Of a stretch of 64,000 nt of DNA, positions 1 to 12,375 are shown in pieces. Every line of letters starts with the position of its first letter. Within the stretch, counting starts at the first letter, position 1. The stretch spans positions 14,231,330-14,295,329 of the forward strand of contig CM032663.1 of the NCBI GenBank assembly GCA_019095985.1, read 5' to 3'. The notes below the pieces were generated by a model. That model was not told the DNA's origin, ran no database searches, and was given only the letters and a program-made list of their open reading frames with translations. A program made the translations under genes and the position numbers. The DNA is from Streblospio benedicti. Its lineage: Eukaryota > Annelida > Polychaeta > Spionida > Spionidae.

Positions 1-255
1 TAAGAACTGTGATATTTCATGATGTTTAATATGATGTTAATATCTTACAAAAAATTGAAATATTGTAAATATTTTGAAAGTAGATACAGCCTGATGATTT
101 ATAATAACCTTAAAGTAAAAGTCATGGGTAATTTTGTCTATAGCCATTTCTTTTCACGAATTATTCTACATGATCATAAAATTTGGGGATTTATCTATTT
201 AAGTTTGACTCTCTTAACAAGCTGTTGAAATTAATTATTTTCTGTGGTCTTCCAG

Positions 256-846
256 GTCGTAATATACCCATTCCCAATGTAGTGCCCCACTTTAAAGCCC
301 TTCCACTACCTAAATCGCCAGAGCACTACACTCCTTCCTTCCCAGCGCACCGTCATCAGTACAAACAGTGGTTCACTTATTATGCTGCAGTTCAAGGTAA
401 TAACGCATATACTGTGCCACATCATCACATGATCATGATTTTGATCTTAAATGTACTTCTTGAAAATTCAAATCAATCTGTAAGAAATTATTAATTACTG
501 TCAACTAATACGAACGTTAGCTATTAATTACTGTTAACTAAGTTATTCATGAAAATGTGTGAGAAATTACGCATATTTTATTGTATATTTTACTTCAGCT
601 ATCGAAAACCCTCCTCCAGTTCAAGCTGGTCCAAAGGTGATTAATGCATCTTACAAGCCACATACTTCTGGATTTTTCCCCGCCGACTTCAGCAATGGCG
701 ACCCTAACTCTGATGCTGCTAATGTCGAACCAGATGTGATTCTTATGAAGAAAAACTGGAGCCCTGTTAAAAAGAATGAAGTGAATGTTCCCAAGGAAGA
801 GCTCTGTGCAGGAGATGCTGATCGTTTGGCTCAGCATTTAGTTTAA
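256..846 (+). CDS. 3' end of an unrecognised gene, last two exons
   Basis: Two exons can be joined: 256-396 (acceptor after a TTCCAG, donor AAG/GTAATA) and 599-846 (acceptor TTACTTCAG). Both junctions are phase 1 and the frame runs cleanly to TAA at 844-846. The readable product is about 128 residues, rich in proline and histidine, with the stretches PNVVPHFKALPLP, HRHQYKQWFTYYAAVQ and HTSGFFPADF, and an acidic/lysine-rich tail. There is no signal peptide, membrane segment or cysteine pattern. The 5' part lies before the window. I do not recognise the family; a small mitochondrial or ciliary structural protein is only a guess. An AATAAA at 846-851 overlaps the stop codon and another lies at 1357-1362, so the transcript could end at either. 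Confidence 0.7.
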
Positions 847-851
847 ATAAA

Positions 852-2385
852 ACTATCTTTTTTAGGGGAGTGTTTATTTTTAAGTTTTATAATGACATAA
901 TTCTTTGAAAATCCAATATTTTTGACATTTATAAGCACTAGTATGGATAATGGTTTATTGGTATTTTATTTATTGTATTTTTATCATGATTCTCTTGATA
1001 TTATTAATTTAGTATCACACAGTAACATTAATATGACATTCTTGATTTGTATTTTGTGGTTGAAATGGAATTATAAGCAGTAGCTAATCATTGTGAATTA
1101 AGAGCCATTTGAAAGAAGAGAAAAAAGTATGTCCATTTGGGCGATTATATGGTCATTAGGGGTTATGAACATTCAAGTTTATCTTGTATGCAATTGTTGT
1201 GCTAAATAGAGCGATTATGTACTATATTGGTACAAATTATTACTGTGACATTAATTTGAATGTACATGTTTATTTTTCATACAACCTCCAAGACATATAT
1301 ATTTGTTACAGTTCAAGCAAATTTGTTTATCAATTCATAAGCTTCACCAATATGGCAATAAAAATACCACAAATCTTATGTCTAGTTTTGTTATGATTTT
1401 AATTATGGTTACCTAATGTTAAGATAAAATCACGCAATGTCAGTACCATGTTTAGATGTAAGATTTATAATCACTAACAGTTAGTAACACTCATCAAAAG
1501 TCAACTCCCCAGAAAGAAATGCATAATGAATAAAGTACGATTTTCTAGATATTTACATCTGGAGTATTTAAATCACCATAACACAAGCAACAGCGACCAA
1601 TTATAGAAATGAGGAGATGGCCATTAATATTCCTTCAAAATATAATTATTGGGTATTCATGTATGTACAGTACAATTATAGTTATTAATAGATGCACTCA
1701 CTTACCTATTATTATAACATTTCTTGATTATTCATATGCGTATAATTGGTCGTATAAAGACTATCAATTTATGCCCTAAATATGAGTAAAATGTAGTTTT
1801 GAATAATGAAGTTTATTTTAGTATTGTCATCCACCAGAATAAATTTGTGGTGAATGCAGGTATTATGAATCATAATATATTTACTATCTATACTTTTATT
1901 CCGTAATTGTAAACAATGTTGAACGCAATGTCATTATGTGGAGCACACACTCTGCAATGGGCAATACCGTATTTGGTTAACGACAGCGGCTATGCTCTGT
2001 ATTGATATCAACCGTGTTTACCATATAAGGCATGAGTCACAATCAACATGCTAATGTATATCCATAAAAGGACTGATTCACGAATAATATCCATGAGGCA
2101 GGCACCTTTTCACCTCATGAATTATATATGTAAAATGATAGATCCAAAAGCAGAGCGGGTGATTTGTCTTTATATTTAGCTATGAGAAATCCAGGGCTTG
2201 GGAAAGATGCTATAAAAGCGTTGTCGTCAATGAATGAAACAACATACGAACTACACAAACCGGTGATAGCTGTAGCAGCACAAACTCTTATTATAAAGTG
2301 TAAGACTAAGAAAAGTAACACACAGCAGTGCACCGGGAATAATTCCACTAGGAATAAGTATCCAGAATAAATTACGAAAATCAAA
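852..2385. other. Intergenic, no gene seen
   Basis: This AT-rich stretch holds only short chance reading frames. It includes the possible distal polyadenylation signal AATAAA at 1357-1362. No repeat family or promoter motif was recognised upstream of the actin gene. Confidence 0.6.
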
Positions 2386-3522
2386 ATGAGTAACTTAAAT
2401 GATGAAATCAGCGCAGTCGTCATTGACAATGGATCTGGCATGTGCAAGGCCGGATTCGCAGGAGATGATGCGCCAAGAGCTGTGTTCCCCGCGGTGACTG
2501 GAAGACCGAGGTACAATATCGTAATGCCGGGCATGGGAAACAAAGACTCGTTCGTAGGCGATGAAGCCCAAGCTCGCCGTGGAGTCCTCACGCTCAAGTA
2601 TCCCATCGAGCACGGCGTAGTGACCAACTGGGACGATATGGAGAAGATTTGGCATCACACGTTCTACAACGAGCTTCGTGTCGCTCCGGAGGAACATCCA
2701 GTGCTGCTCACAGAGGCACCGCTCAACCCCAAGGCCAACCGCGAAAAGATGACTCAGATAATGTTTGAAACATTCAACACGCCAGCGATGTATGTGGCTA
2801 TTCAAGCTGTGCTCTCTCTGTATTCGTCCGGTCGCACTACAGGTATTGTGTTCGATGCTGGTGATGGTGTTTCCCACGTGGTCCCAATCTACGAAGGTTA
2901 TTCCCTGCCACATGCCATTGAACGAATGGATCTTGCTGGAAGAGATCTCACCAAATACATGCTGAGGATTCTTACAGAGCGAGGCTATGCATTCAACTCT
3001 TCTGCAGAACTAGAAATTGTAAGAGATATTAAAGAGCGACTGAGCTATGTTGCACTGGATTTTGAGCAAGAAATGGCCTTAGCGGCTAAATCTTCTACTG
3101 TAGAAAAAAGCTACGAAATGCCTGATGGACAAATTGTCACCATTGGAAATGAGCGATTCCGCTGTCCAGAAGCCCTTTTCCAACCGTCCTTCGTGGGTAT
3201 GGAATCTGCAGGAATCCATGAAATGATTTACAACTCTATCATGAAATGTGATGTTGACATTCGTAAAGATATGTATTCAAATGTAGTGATGTCTGGTGGA
3301 ACAACAATGTATCCTGGTATTGCTGACAGAATGTCTAAAGAGCTAGGAACTCTTATTCCAAGTGGTATGAAAATTAAAGTGATCGCAGCTCCGGAAAGAA
3401 AGTACTCTGTCTGGATGGGAGGTTCAATTCTTGGTTCTCTGAGCACTTTCCAGCAAATGTGGATAAGTAAAACGGAATACGATGAATGTGGACCTTCTAT
3501 TGTACATCGCAAATGCTTTTAG
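2386..3522 (+). CDS. Intronless divergent actin
   Basis: One uninterrupted frame of 378 residues matches actin from end to end (375-376 is usual). Seen: the phosphate-binding loop [20 protein letters not shown] near residues 14-33, YPIEHG with the normally methylated histidine, a long unchanged block around [24 protein letters not shown], the second nucleotide loop as FDAGDG instead of the usual [16 protein letters not shown], and the canonical C-terminus SIVHRKCF with its penultimate cysteine. The DNase-I loop is changed ([17 protein letters not shown] instead of RPRHQGVMVGMGQKDSY) but keeps both methionines that MICAL enzymes oxidise. Many other replacements are scattered through subdomains 3 and 4. 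ATG 2386 has A at -3 and gives an acidic actin N-terminus (MSNLNDE). There are no introns, so it may be an old retrocopy that stayed functional, or a single-exon paralogue. Role: filament-forming ATPase, probably tissue- or stage-specific. Confidence 0.95.
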
Positions 3523-6500
3523 CTTGGTTACAAGTGTTGAAACTTTCTGGTATTAAACAAATTTTATAAAAAAGAAAAAGATACAGACATCTGTAAGACA
3601 GAAAGTGTCCACATCGTGGAATATATTTAGACAGTTATGTTTTAGAATTATGTGATACAATGAAAGTTTTATGATTGTAATTAATATGTGTTCATATTTT
3701 CATAACCATTCATATCAAATATCAATTTCATTAAACATGAGAATTGTGGGTGTGATAGTTTATCTTTCACATGTTATTCAAGATCTCTGTTTTAATTGAA
3801 TTTCTTAATAATGTTTCAAATCTCTTATTATTGTGATTAGGTTGTACATAAGTACCGGTATTCTGATATCTAGTCCCAGATTCTGTTGTTATATTTCAAT
3901 CTCCCATATGACTAAGTCATTTGTGAAATTAAATGTATTGGAACAAATGATTTAAGAATTTTATATACATGTACATGTACCTTACATTTGGTTTGAATGT
4001 GTGCATGTCTCTTTGTGTTTTAATTTTGATATACAGATGAAAGTAAAAAAGATTAAATGTAAGATAGATGTAAAGTGTGCGTGTCTAATGTTGGATGTTG
4101 TAAAATATGAAATTAGCTTTTAAAATTGTGACCAGTTATATGTTCAATGATATTATTTGCATATATTTTTATAATGTTGTCATATCAATTGTAATAATGA
4201 AAAGTATTAAATGTAATAAAGAGAATTATCAGCAAAAAGACAATGGTACAAGAGATCATGGCAAAAAAACCCTATAGGTGCAATACATTATCCATTAGTA
4301 GTTTATCTCCAAATATACCACGTGTGGGGGTGGGGAAGGGGTTCTGTTTACGTAAATGTCTGTTATTTGCTCCATAAATGTGTTCAGTTCCACAGGTGGT
4401 CTACATAACTATTCTTTGAATATTATTCAATGATGAACTACCTCTAAGATACATTGATAAATTAGAATAATTTTTGAATAACTTTATGAAGTTTTTGTAT
4501 AAAAATTTCAAAATTAACCAGAGATATATTAATCAAACCGCGACTATAGGAAGAACACTGTATGCACTATATTAGCGAATCATTTTGGAAATGTATTTAT
4601 TTCAACAACATTATATACCTAGAAGCACTACTTATGCATAGAATTTAGTTATACTCAAGTGTTGGTTATACGATGGTTGTGATCTTGGGTTATTTCTTTT
4701 ACCCATGCAGGTCATTTTTTGTAAGTTTTCCCTCGTGCCCACCAAGTAGGTAGAGTGGTACCTACGGTACACGGGTACAGATATATGCCCCTATTAAGAC
4801 CTGCCCTGTATTCTATCTTAAGATACCCCTTTTCCTGAGCAGATCTTGAGACACCATCATTTTCTCTGGATAGATTTTAAAGACACTTTTACCGGTGTGA
4901 AAGCTTAACACCCTGACTTATTAATACCGCCGGAGAGTGACGATATTCTAACATACACTTTTACTGCAAATAAAAATCTTACTATCCCCATATTTGCAAA
5001 ATATTATGCCCCCCCGTTTTACATATCATATTAGTCCCCAGATTATTAGGTCCGGGGGGGGGGGGGTGGGGATGGATACTCCCATACTTAAAGTTTTATG
5101 ACTACGCCTTCTACCCCGAACTCTGGTCTAAAACTAGGAGCGCAAATGACCCGTTCTGAGAAATTAATGATATACCTTGATACGGGTGGCATGCTGGCGA
5201 CAATATCCACGCCTACGAAGATTTATTTATGAATGAACCCCTACTGTTACTGTATAATTGCCGTCTTTGTTAAAATTTCCCTTCTCACCTCTATTCATAT
5301 ATTATTCATAGAAGTATTATAACTTTCAGCTCGGAAAAGTCAACCACATCCTTATCTATTCAGGTTTATTACTTATTGAAAATAATATATATCATGAACA
5401 TGGACTTTGAAGGCTGTGTGAATGGGAAAGCCGTGAATTCAGCGATGGGTCAACTATCGCTAGTTTTGATTTTTATTTCTGTATGCTTAGAACACAGTAG
5501 TATTCATATTGTTTCTATGCATATACAGACAGATTCTTGCAGTATTTGTATTGTACTTGTTATTGTGATTACCGTATGCTGTATATGATCATAACAGTTC
5601 CGCACACTTTACTGACTCTATTTCATTGTTCATTATAGAATAATTTTACAGTAGGAATAGTATAGACATCATTGTATAAGTGGCCATAAGTATATAGTGA
5701 TTGAATATAGAGCTATAAAGAATACAAAGAGTTACAACATACATCGTATACAGTACATAGAAGTGTCAGATAATCTATTATTCATTAGTAAATGCAGATC
5801 CAGATTTTCGGAAAATAGTGCAACCATGGCAGTGGACTTCAATGTTCTAGGTTTCTTAGACATGAATACCCGTGTAAATAAATGTACCAGAAACCCAATA
5901 GTAAAATCGAAAACTTTATGAGAGAAACCAAAGATATTATAGAATAACCTCGCTAAAACGACGGACTTCTATATAAAAAAAAAAAAAATTCCTCCTGAGA
6001 CCCCTCGAACAGCCAATTAGTCTGCGTTCATCACCGGTTGAAAGTGTGTCTATTTGTTTGATCAACGTCAATAATAATCATGCCACATTAAGTATATTGT
6101 ACTATTTATATGCCTAGACCGGAATATCCCTAGTCCCCATTGTTTTCTAAATAACAACAAATACGTACATCAATACAAATGGACAAAACAGCAACAAAAT
6201 GTTGGAGACCATGTTTCTTTAAAACAAAATAGGGGAAAGTGGACTACGTGATGGAAAATGGTTGTTTTTGTATGTTTTTTTGTTTTTGGCGTACGAACTT
6301 ACTGTCTGGCAGTCTATTAAAATACAACAAAACATTATGTTCTCCAGCAGAAAAATAGGGGCAAAATAGAGGAACTAATACACTGTAGCCTAGTAAATAT
6401 CAACAATACTTAGATTATGGGAAATTACAAAATCCAGATTTTATTCTGGGTTTTCTTGAACACAAAGAAAATATATAAGAAACGTCCGATGGGCCCATTA

Positions 6501-7610
6501 CACACTTGTAAGTCCAGGTATTCGGAAAAGAAAACAGCTCACGGAAATGCAAAAAAGAAATCATAGAATGACTTTTGGGTGAAAAAAATGAACACCCAAT
6601 CTTGCAGCATCAGTTATTGGATCTGCCAGTACCTCTTTGGTGATTGATTTGGTTCAATGCATTAAACTTAAACATCAATGCACAGCATATCTTGTGTATG
6701 AAATTATGTAAAATCATAGAGCACGGTTTTAACCTTGCCACCAAAAGAAGAAAGATCAAAACCTAATATAACGTAATATTTACTGGGTGTCCCAAATTTA
6801 TATATGACCAGCCGTGCTGTGACATAAATAGTTGAAATCACACCCTATGTACAACTGACTTGATACCAACGGGGTTATATTGCACAATTTCTTCTAATCT
6901 AATTGAAGTAGGCGGAAAGTAGCGCTCTCATAGGACAGTTAGCTTAATAGATAAAATTGTAAACAGCTAACACATACCTTTTGTAAATGAAATATCCTAA
7001 GAAACACCCGCCAGGACACTATTGGTAAAGTTTAAAACACACTGAAATTATCGTTTGCAATGTTCATCTATCATTGTTTATCAGTGAACGTACAACATCA
7101 GAATCTCTGTGGTCACTGATAAGTAGTTTAAGTAGACTAATCTAGATCACGGACATTTTCCCACGTTCTATACAGATATGATTAAACGGATTTAGTCTAA
7201 TAAATCACATACTAAGGTTATCCAAATGAACCTGGAGCAATCTTACATAGATGATCTGGTCTCAGAAGCACATTAATGTGGTCTAGTTCCATATATGAGC
7301 TTACTCACTCATAATGAAAAAATGACATAAGAGCAAGCAGACATCACTACAAGTGTTCTTAGCATTTGCTACCCTTGGATACATAGTTTTTATAATCACG
7401 TTTCCATGTTCAGTTAAACTAGGGTCAGACATGTCTGAGTATTGAAGATGAAACGGTCTAGATCTCTAGGCGAGGATGGGTCCGTTTATGTTAGGTACAT
7501 CGTCTGGTCGCAGACGTGTTTTTTATGGTTGAATCACCAGTTTCCTCATCTACCACTGCACGCACAGTATGATAAATTGGAGATGAAGATTCGTAACTGT
7601 CAGACTGGGA
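3523..7610. other. Intergenic, no gene seen
   Basis: This holds the likely actin 3' UTR (ATTAAA near 3552, AATAAA near 4214) and then AT-rich sequence with no supported gene. There is a poly-G tract near 5054-5067 and an A-rich run near 5976-5988. All open frames are short and lack recognisable protein content. Confidence 0.6.
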
Positions 7611-8121
7611 CTTTAACTATGTTTTACCCATTAAAAAATCACCAGCCACTATATATTAAATGAGTATTTGTATGCAACAAAGAAGCTAATTCATGAATAC
7701 AACGTTATACATAATGAAATGTGTGCCTTGCGATTTCTTTTCAAAAAGTGTGTCATCAAATTCCAGTTTATAAATCCATAAAAAGGTTGGACCTTGCATT
7801 GATCTTATTGTCGTGCCTTTACCGAGGGGGTCCGTATGGATAAACAAATGCTATCTTAGATTGTGCAAATATTTACTGTTCTAAATTAGAGTCTCGTTTG
7901 GCAGACATTTGCCTTCAATGGCATAGTAATTTTCTGGGAACCCACGTTATGGCGCAGCGCTTAGTTGAAACTGCTAGTACATTTTTTAAATGTGCACATT
8001 ATAGTGGTTGTGCAATCGTCTTGTGCATTAATAATTTTCAAAAATAAATGTGTTGAATGTAGGTTGTCCCAATAGCACAGTTTTTTCTTCAGTTTTCCGC
8101 TCGCTGTCCAGCAATGTTGTT

Positions 8122-8220
8122 ATGTGGTCCCCCCCCCCAAAAAAAAAAAAAAAAAAATAAAAAAAAAAATAAAAAATAAATAAATAAATAAATAAATAAA
8201 TAAAAAATAAATAAATAAAA
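8122..8220. repeat. Poly-C/poly-A tract followed by (AAAT)n microsatellite
   Basis: A run of C is followed by a long run of A and then about a dozen AAAT units. The second haplotype copy (near 10861-10890) has a much shorter version, so the array differs in length between the two copies. Confidence 0.9.
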
Positions 8221-8403
8221 TGCAAGCTGATCAGAAGAATATAACACACTCTAGGGAGCTTCCCCCGAAACCCCACAAGCAAGGGCCTGCTGGTAAATGT
8301 GTAGTAAATATATAGACAGAATTGCGTTCTACTGTCATATATCAACGTGACTCATCACACAAAAGTTCGTGTCAAACCCAGAAAAACAACTCACTTCCTC
8401 ATA

Positions 8404-8584
8404 TACAGTAGAACCTCGAATAAAGACCACTTCTATGTAGAGACCACCTCTGTTATAGGACCATTTTCCTGCTCCCGAATGTTCATTAAGTGAGCAAAAT
8501 GAACCTCCTTATAAAGAACACCTCTCCATTGAGACCACTTGAGGTCAGACCCACAGGTGGTCTTGATAGAGAGGTTCTACTGTA
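8404..8584. mobile_element. MITE with TACAGTAGAACCTC inverted ends, copy 1
   Basis: It begins TACAGTAGAACCTC and ends with the inverted form GAGGTTCTACTGTA, about 181 bp. The interior alternates GACCAC-type blocks. The TA at each end fits a Tc1/mariner-type TA target duplication. Related copies lie at 11103, 33167, 35983 and 58259. It has no coding capacity. Confidence 0.8.
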
Positions 8585-8899
8585 ATAACGTAGACGATAG
8601 ACATGAAGGGCAACTCATGATCACTGGAATAAGCATGAACCTGTCATAAATCACATTCTATGTGCAGCTCCACGCTCAAGGACATAAAATAAAGTTATTG
8701 ACATGCTTTTGCGTATTTTCCGTCCACCGTTTGTTTTATTTTTAGACACGTTTTGTCTCAGCCTTCTCGAGCTCATTTCTTCTCATAGCAACATTTATGG
8801 AAGTAATGTATCTATTGTTGCATGGTTGAAGCCTTGAGACAGTGCACATGTATTCAGAATGGTTATTCCGAAAAGTAAACAAACAAATGGCAACCAACT

Positions 8900-8980
8900 T
8901 AGAGACAAGAAAAGAACATGCAACGAAAGGAACCCAGAACCTTGGGGTCGTGAGTTCGAGTCCCGTCTTGGCCACTTGAT
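8900..8980 (+). repeat. tRNA-related repeat fragment
   Basis: A B-box-like GAGTTCGAGTCCCG is followed by a GGCCA-type tRNA 3' end, which is the 3' half of a tRNA-like head. No matching 5' half or A box could be placed with confidence, so this is a SINE relic and not a tRNA gene. The second haplotype copy carries the same piece near 11600-11675. Confidence 0.4.
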
Positions 8981-9118
8981 ATAGTCAAATGGAAGATGTG
9001 TCTTCAAGCTATGTCAATATAGTGGGTAGGAGCTTGCTTGCCATGGAAGAGAGAGAGAAGAATATAATTGTATCCACAAGCAAACTTGGGAAAAACACAT
9101 TAGTAAAATAAGAACATA

Positions 9119-9380
9119 AAAGTGCCTGTTGTTATCAATAATAAAGATGTAGAGTTTGTTAATCATTATAATTATCTTGGAGTCACCCTCCAAAGCGATC
9201 TTAAGTGGAACCATCATATAGACAATGAAGTAAAAAAAGCTAACAAAAGACTACCATGTTAGATGCCTTGTAAAATTGAAAATTGACCGTAATATTATAT
9301 CCATGTTTAATAATTCAGTTGCATCTAGTACGTGTTTTATTCTATGCAATTGCATGTTGGTTTAATTCTTGTTGTGAAAA
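9119..9380 (+). mobile_element. LINE reverse-transcriptase C-terminal fragment
   Basis: The plus-strand reading includes NYLGVTLQSDLKWNHHID and NEVKKANKRL, the block downstream of the catalytic core in CR1/Jockey-type non-LTR reverse transcriptases (YLGV..SDL.W..HI....KKA..RL). The frame stops soon after and resumes in a shifted frame, so this is a dead remnant. Its second haplotype copy (11796-11874 continuing at 12172-12375) is split by a MITE. Confidence 0.75.
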
Positions 9381-9737
9381 GGGGAAGAAAAAGATTTATA
9401 AGTTCAGGATAAGAATGGTGAAAATAGTTGGCGATAAATATCCAATTGAAAAAGCAGAAAATATGCACATAAATAGATGTTTATGTCAAACGTATTACTA
9501 AAGACAATACCCATCCGTTTCATAAAAAGTTTGTAATTCTCCCAAGTAGACACAAGTTTAATGCATTCCGCGTAAAACAGAACGATCAAATAACACATTT
9601 GTTTCTAGTGCTGTTAGTATTTGTAATGTTAACTTGAATTAATTCACTTGTAAGTCATTAGCTTGTTATAAGTCATAATGCTGATCAACAAATCAGCTTA
9701 ATCAGTATGTCATATCAGTATTCATTTATTCTATTAC

Positions 9738-9965
9738 TAGCTGTATACCCGGCGCTGCTCGGGTTGAAAGAGAAGAGATCCGGAACACATTAAATCCTCC
9801 TCCCTCCCCACCCTTCCCTCTCACACCAGCTCCAATCAGAATACAGGACTGTGACGGATAGAATACACCTCCATCACACACCTTCTACTACCCCTGGTAA
9901 ACATGTGTGGAACAGATTAAATGAGAAAGATGAGAATTCCGGTATTTAATATTGACAATCACATA
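9738..9965. repeat. TAGCTGTATACCCGGCGCTG repeat, copy 1
   Basis: A dispersed repeat module opens with TAGCTGTATACCCGGCGCTG and continues with pyrimidine-rich TCCTCC tracts. Further copies start near 12715 and 13587, the last with CATACCCGGCACTCGGG. It is unclassified and non-coding. Confidence 0.55.
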
Positions 9966-10250
9966 CAACACATTAAATCCTCCTCTCTCCCCACCCTTCC
10001 GCTATACCTCTTCCCTCACAGCAGCTCCCGTCAGAATTCAGGTCTGTGATGGATAGAATACACCTCCATCACCTTCCTCCCATCGGCATAAGGGAATGTT
10101 CATTATTTGGGTCGGGGGGCACAATATTTTCGAGACATGACATGAAAACTTTTGAAACCCTCAGAGCTGATAAAAACTTTTGACCCCCCCAGGACATCTG
10201 AAACTGGACCCCCCCCTGAATTGTTAAACATGTAAAATTTCACTCCAATT

Positions 10251-10350
10251 NNNNNNNNNNNNNNNNNNNNNNNNNNNNNNNNNNNNNNNNNNNNNNNNNN
10301 NNNNNNNNNNNNNNNNNNNNNNNNNNNNNNNNNNNNNNNNNNNNNNNNNN
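10251..10350. other. Assembly gap of 100 N
   Basis: Exactly 100 N bases, a conventional placeholder for a gap of unknown size. The near-identical sequence on both sides suggests the scaffold was joined across two haplotype contigs. Confidence 1.
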
Positions 10351-11102
10351 GGACTTTAACATGTTTTACCGTAAAAAATCACCAGCCTCTATATATTAAA
10401 TGGTATTTGTATGCAACAAAGAAGCTAATTCATAGAATACAACGTTATACATAATGAAATGTGCCTTGCGATTTTTCTTTTCAAAAAGTGTGTCATCAAA
10501 TTCCAGTTTATAAATCCATAAAAAGGTTGGACCTTGCATTGATCCTATTGTCGTGCCTTTACCGAGGGGGTCCGTATGGATAAACAAATGCTATCTTAGA
10601 TTGTGCAAATATTTTTACTGTTCTAAATTAGAGTCTCGTTTGGCGAACATTTGCCTTCAATGGCATAGTAATTTTCTGGGAACCCACATTATGGCGCAGA
10701 TTAGTTGAAACTACTAGTATATATTTGAAATGTGCACATTATAGTGGTTGTGCAATCGTCTTGTGCATTAATAATTTCCAAAAATAAATGTGTTGAACGT
10801 AGTTTGTCCAGTAGCACAGTTTTTCTTCAGTTTTCCTGCTCGCTGTCCAACAATGTTGTGCCCCCCAAAAATAAAAAAATAAAAAAATATGAGGGTTCCC
10901 TGAAAAATAATCAAGCTGATCAAGCTGATCAGAAGAATATAACACACTCCAGGGAGCACCCCTCGAAACCCCACAAGCACGGGCCTGCTGGTAAAATTGT
11001 AGTAAATATATGGACAGAATTGCGTTCTACTGTCATATATCAACGTGACTCATCACACAAAAAGTTTGTGTCAAACCCAGAGAAAACAACTCACATTTCA
11101 TA

Positions 11103-11279
11103 TACAGTAGAACCCGAATAAAGACCACTTCTATGTAGAGACCACCTCTGTTATAGGACCATTTTTCATGCTCCCGAATGTTCATAAAAGTGAGCAACAT
11201 AAACTTATAAAGAACACCTCTCTATTGAGACCACTTGAGGTCAGACCCACAGGTGGTCTTGATAGAAGGTTCTCTAATA
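11103..11279. mobile_element. MITE with TACAGTAGAACC ends, copy 2
   Basis: This is the allelic or duplicate counterpart of the element at 8404-8584, with small deletions in both terminal repeats. It contributes no coding sequence. Confidence 0.75.
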
Positions 11280-11795
11280 ATAACGTAGACTATGACATGG
11301 CGAAGGGCAACTCATGATCTCGAATAAGCATGAACCTGTCATAAATCACATTCAATGTGCAGCTCCACAGTCAAGGACATAAATAAAGTTATTAACATGC
11401 TTTTTGCGTATTTTCAGTCCACCCGTTTGTTTTATTTTTAGACACGTTTTGTCTCAGCCTTCTCATTTCTTCTCATAGCAACATTTATGGAAGTAATGTA
11501 TCTATTGTTGCATGGTTGAAGCCTTGAGACAGTGCACATGTATTCAGAATGGTTATTCCGAAAAGTAAACAAACAAATGGCAAACCAACTTAAGAGACAC
11601 GAAAAAAAGAACATGCACGAAAAGGAACCCAGAACCTTGGGGTAGTGAGTTCGAGTCCCGTCTGGGCCACTTGATGTAGTCAAATGGAAGATGTGTCTTC
11701 AAGCTATGTCGATATAGTGGGTAGGAGCTTGCTTGCCATGGAAGAGAGAGAGAGAAGAATATAATTATCCTGACAAGAAGAGAAAATAAGAACAG

Positions 11796-12375
11796 AGTGC
11801 CTGTTGTTATCAATAATAAAGATGTAAAGTTTGTTAATCCATTATGATTATCTCCACCCTCAAAGTGATCTTAACGAGACTTTCTGGAGAAAAAAAATTC
11901 ACTTGTGTTTTATTTTTTAGTAAAAGTACAGGCATTTTCCTTTTTAAAAATGTATATAACACTTTAGGGGTTTCGGGAATAGATTTTGGTTCATGGACCA
12001 TACAAAAGATCATGTATATAATTTCGGTACAGTCAAAATTAACATTGACTGAATTTTTCATTATTTGTATGATCTTTTTGTATAATCAAATTCCCATTCC
12101 GCAACCTTTAATTATTTACAAAAATAAATGGAGTCATTTTCCAAATTCTTTTCTCTAGCAAGTCTCCTTAAGTGGAACCATCATATAGACAATGAAGTAA
12201 AAAAAAAAAGCTAACAAAAAGTCTACCATGTTAGATGCCTTGTAAAATTGAAAATTGACCGTAATATTATATCCATGTTTAATAATTCAGTTGCATCTAG
12301 TACGTGTTTATTCTATGCAATTGCCTGTTGGTTTAGTTCTTGTTGTCAAAAGGGAAGAAAAAAGAATAATAAGTT
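11796..12375 (+). mobile_element. LINE RT fragment, second copy, interrupted
   Basis: Counterpart of 9119-9380. The reading through NNKDV..VN is followed by an insertion at a TTAA site, and the remainder (SGTIIIDNEV-type tail, then the region matching 9230-9375) resumes at 12172. The pieces are decayed. Confidence 0.7.
11871..12171. mobile_element. piggyBac-like MITE at a TTAA site
   Basis: The first copy has an uninterrupted GATCTTAAGTGG at the equivalent place (near 9195). Here TTAA occurs at 11871-11874 and again at 12168-12171 around about 293 extra bases. The ends of the insert are inverted: GAGACTT on the left and AAGTCTC on the right, and the match extends imperfectly for about 25 bases. 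TTAA duplication with short inverted ends is the signature of piggyBac-type transposition. There is no transposase frame, so it is non-autonomous. Confidence 0.75.

Larger units (their letters stand above)
7611..10250. repeat. First of two allelic-looking copies flanking an assembly gap
   Basis: The whole block recurs, in the same order and orientation, at 10351-13925. The first bases after the N-gap (10351) match 7611 onward, and the last bases before the gap match about 13846-13921. Differences are small indels, often in homopolymers, plus two large presence/absence differences (a MITE at 11871-12171, and about 670 bp near 12951-13620 present only in the second copy). Inside are an (AAAT)n array, a TACAGTAG-type MITE, a tRNA-related stretch and a LINE reverse-transcriptase fragment. 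Two unpurged haplotypes are the simplest reading; a real tandem duplication is the alternative. Confidence 0.85.

Noticed and set aside
2395-3512. Long open frames antisense to actin (2395-2913 and 3228-3512)
   Set aside because: They are shadows of the constrained actin coding sequence and show no family resemblance.
8028-8345. Minus-strand frame of 105 codons with a phenylalanine run
   Set aside because: It is produced by the poly-A and (AAAT)n tract, and the equivalent in the second haplotype copy differs.
8742-9007. Minus-strand frames reading like WPRRDSNSRP
   Set aside because: This is the translated reverse complement of a tRNA-like repeat and a common artefact in annotated genomes, not a gene.
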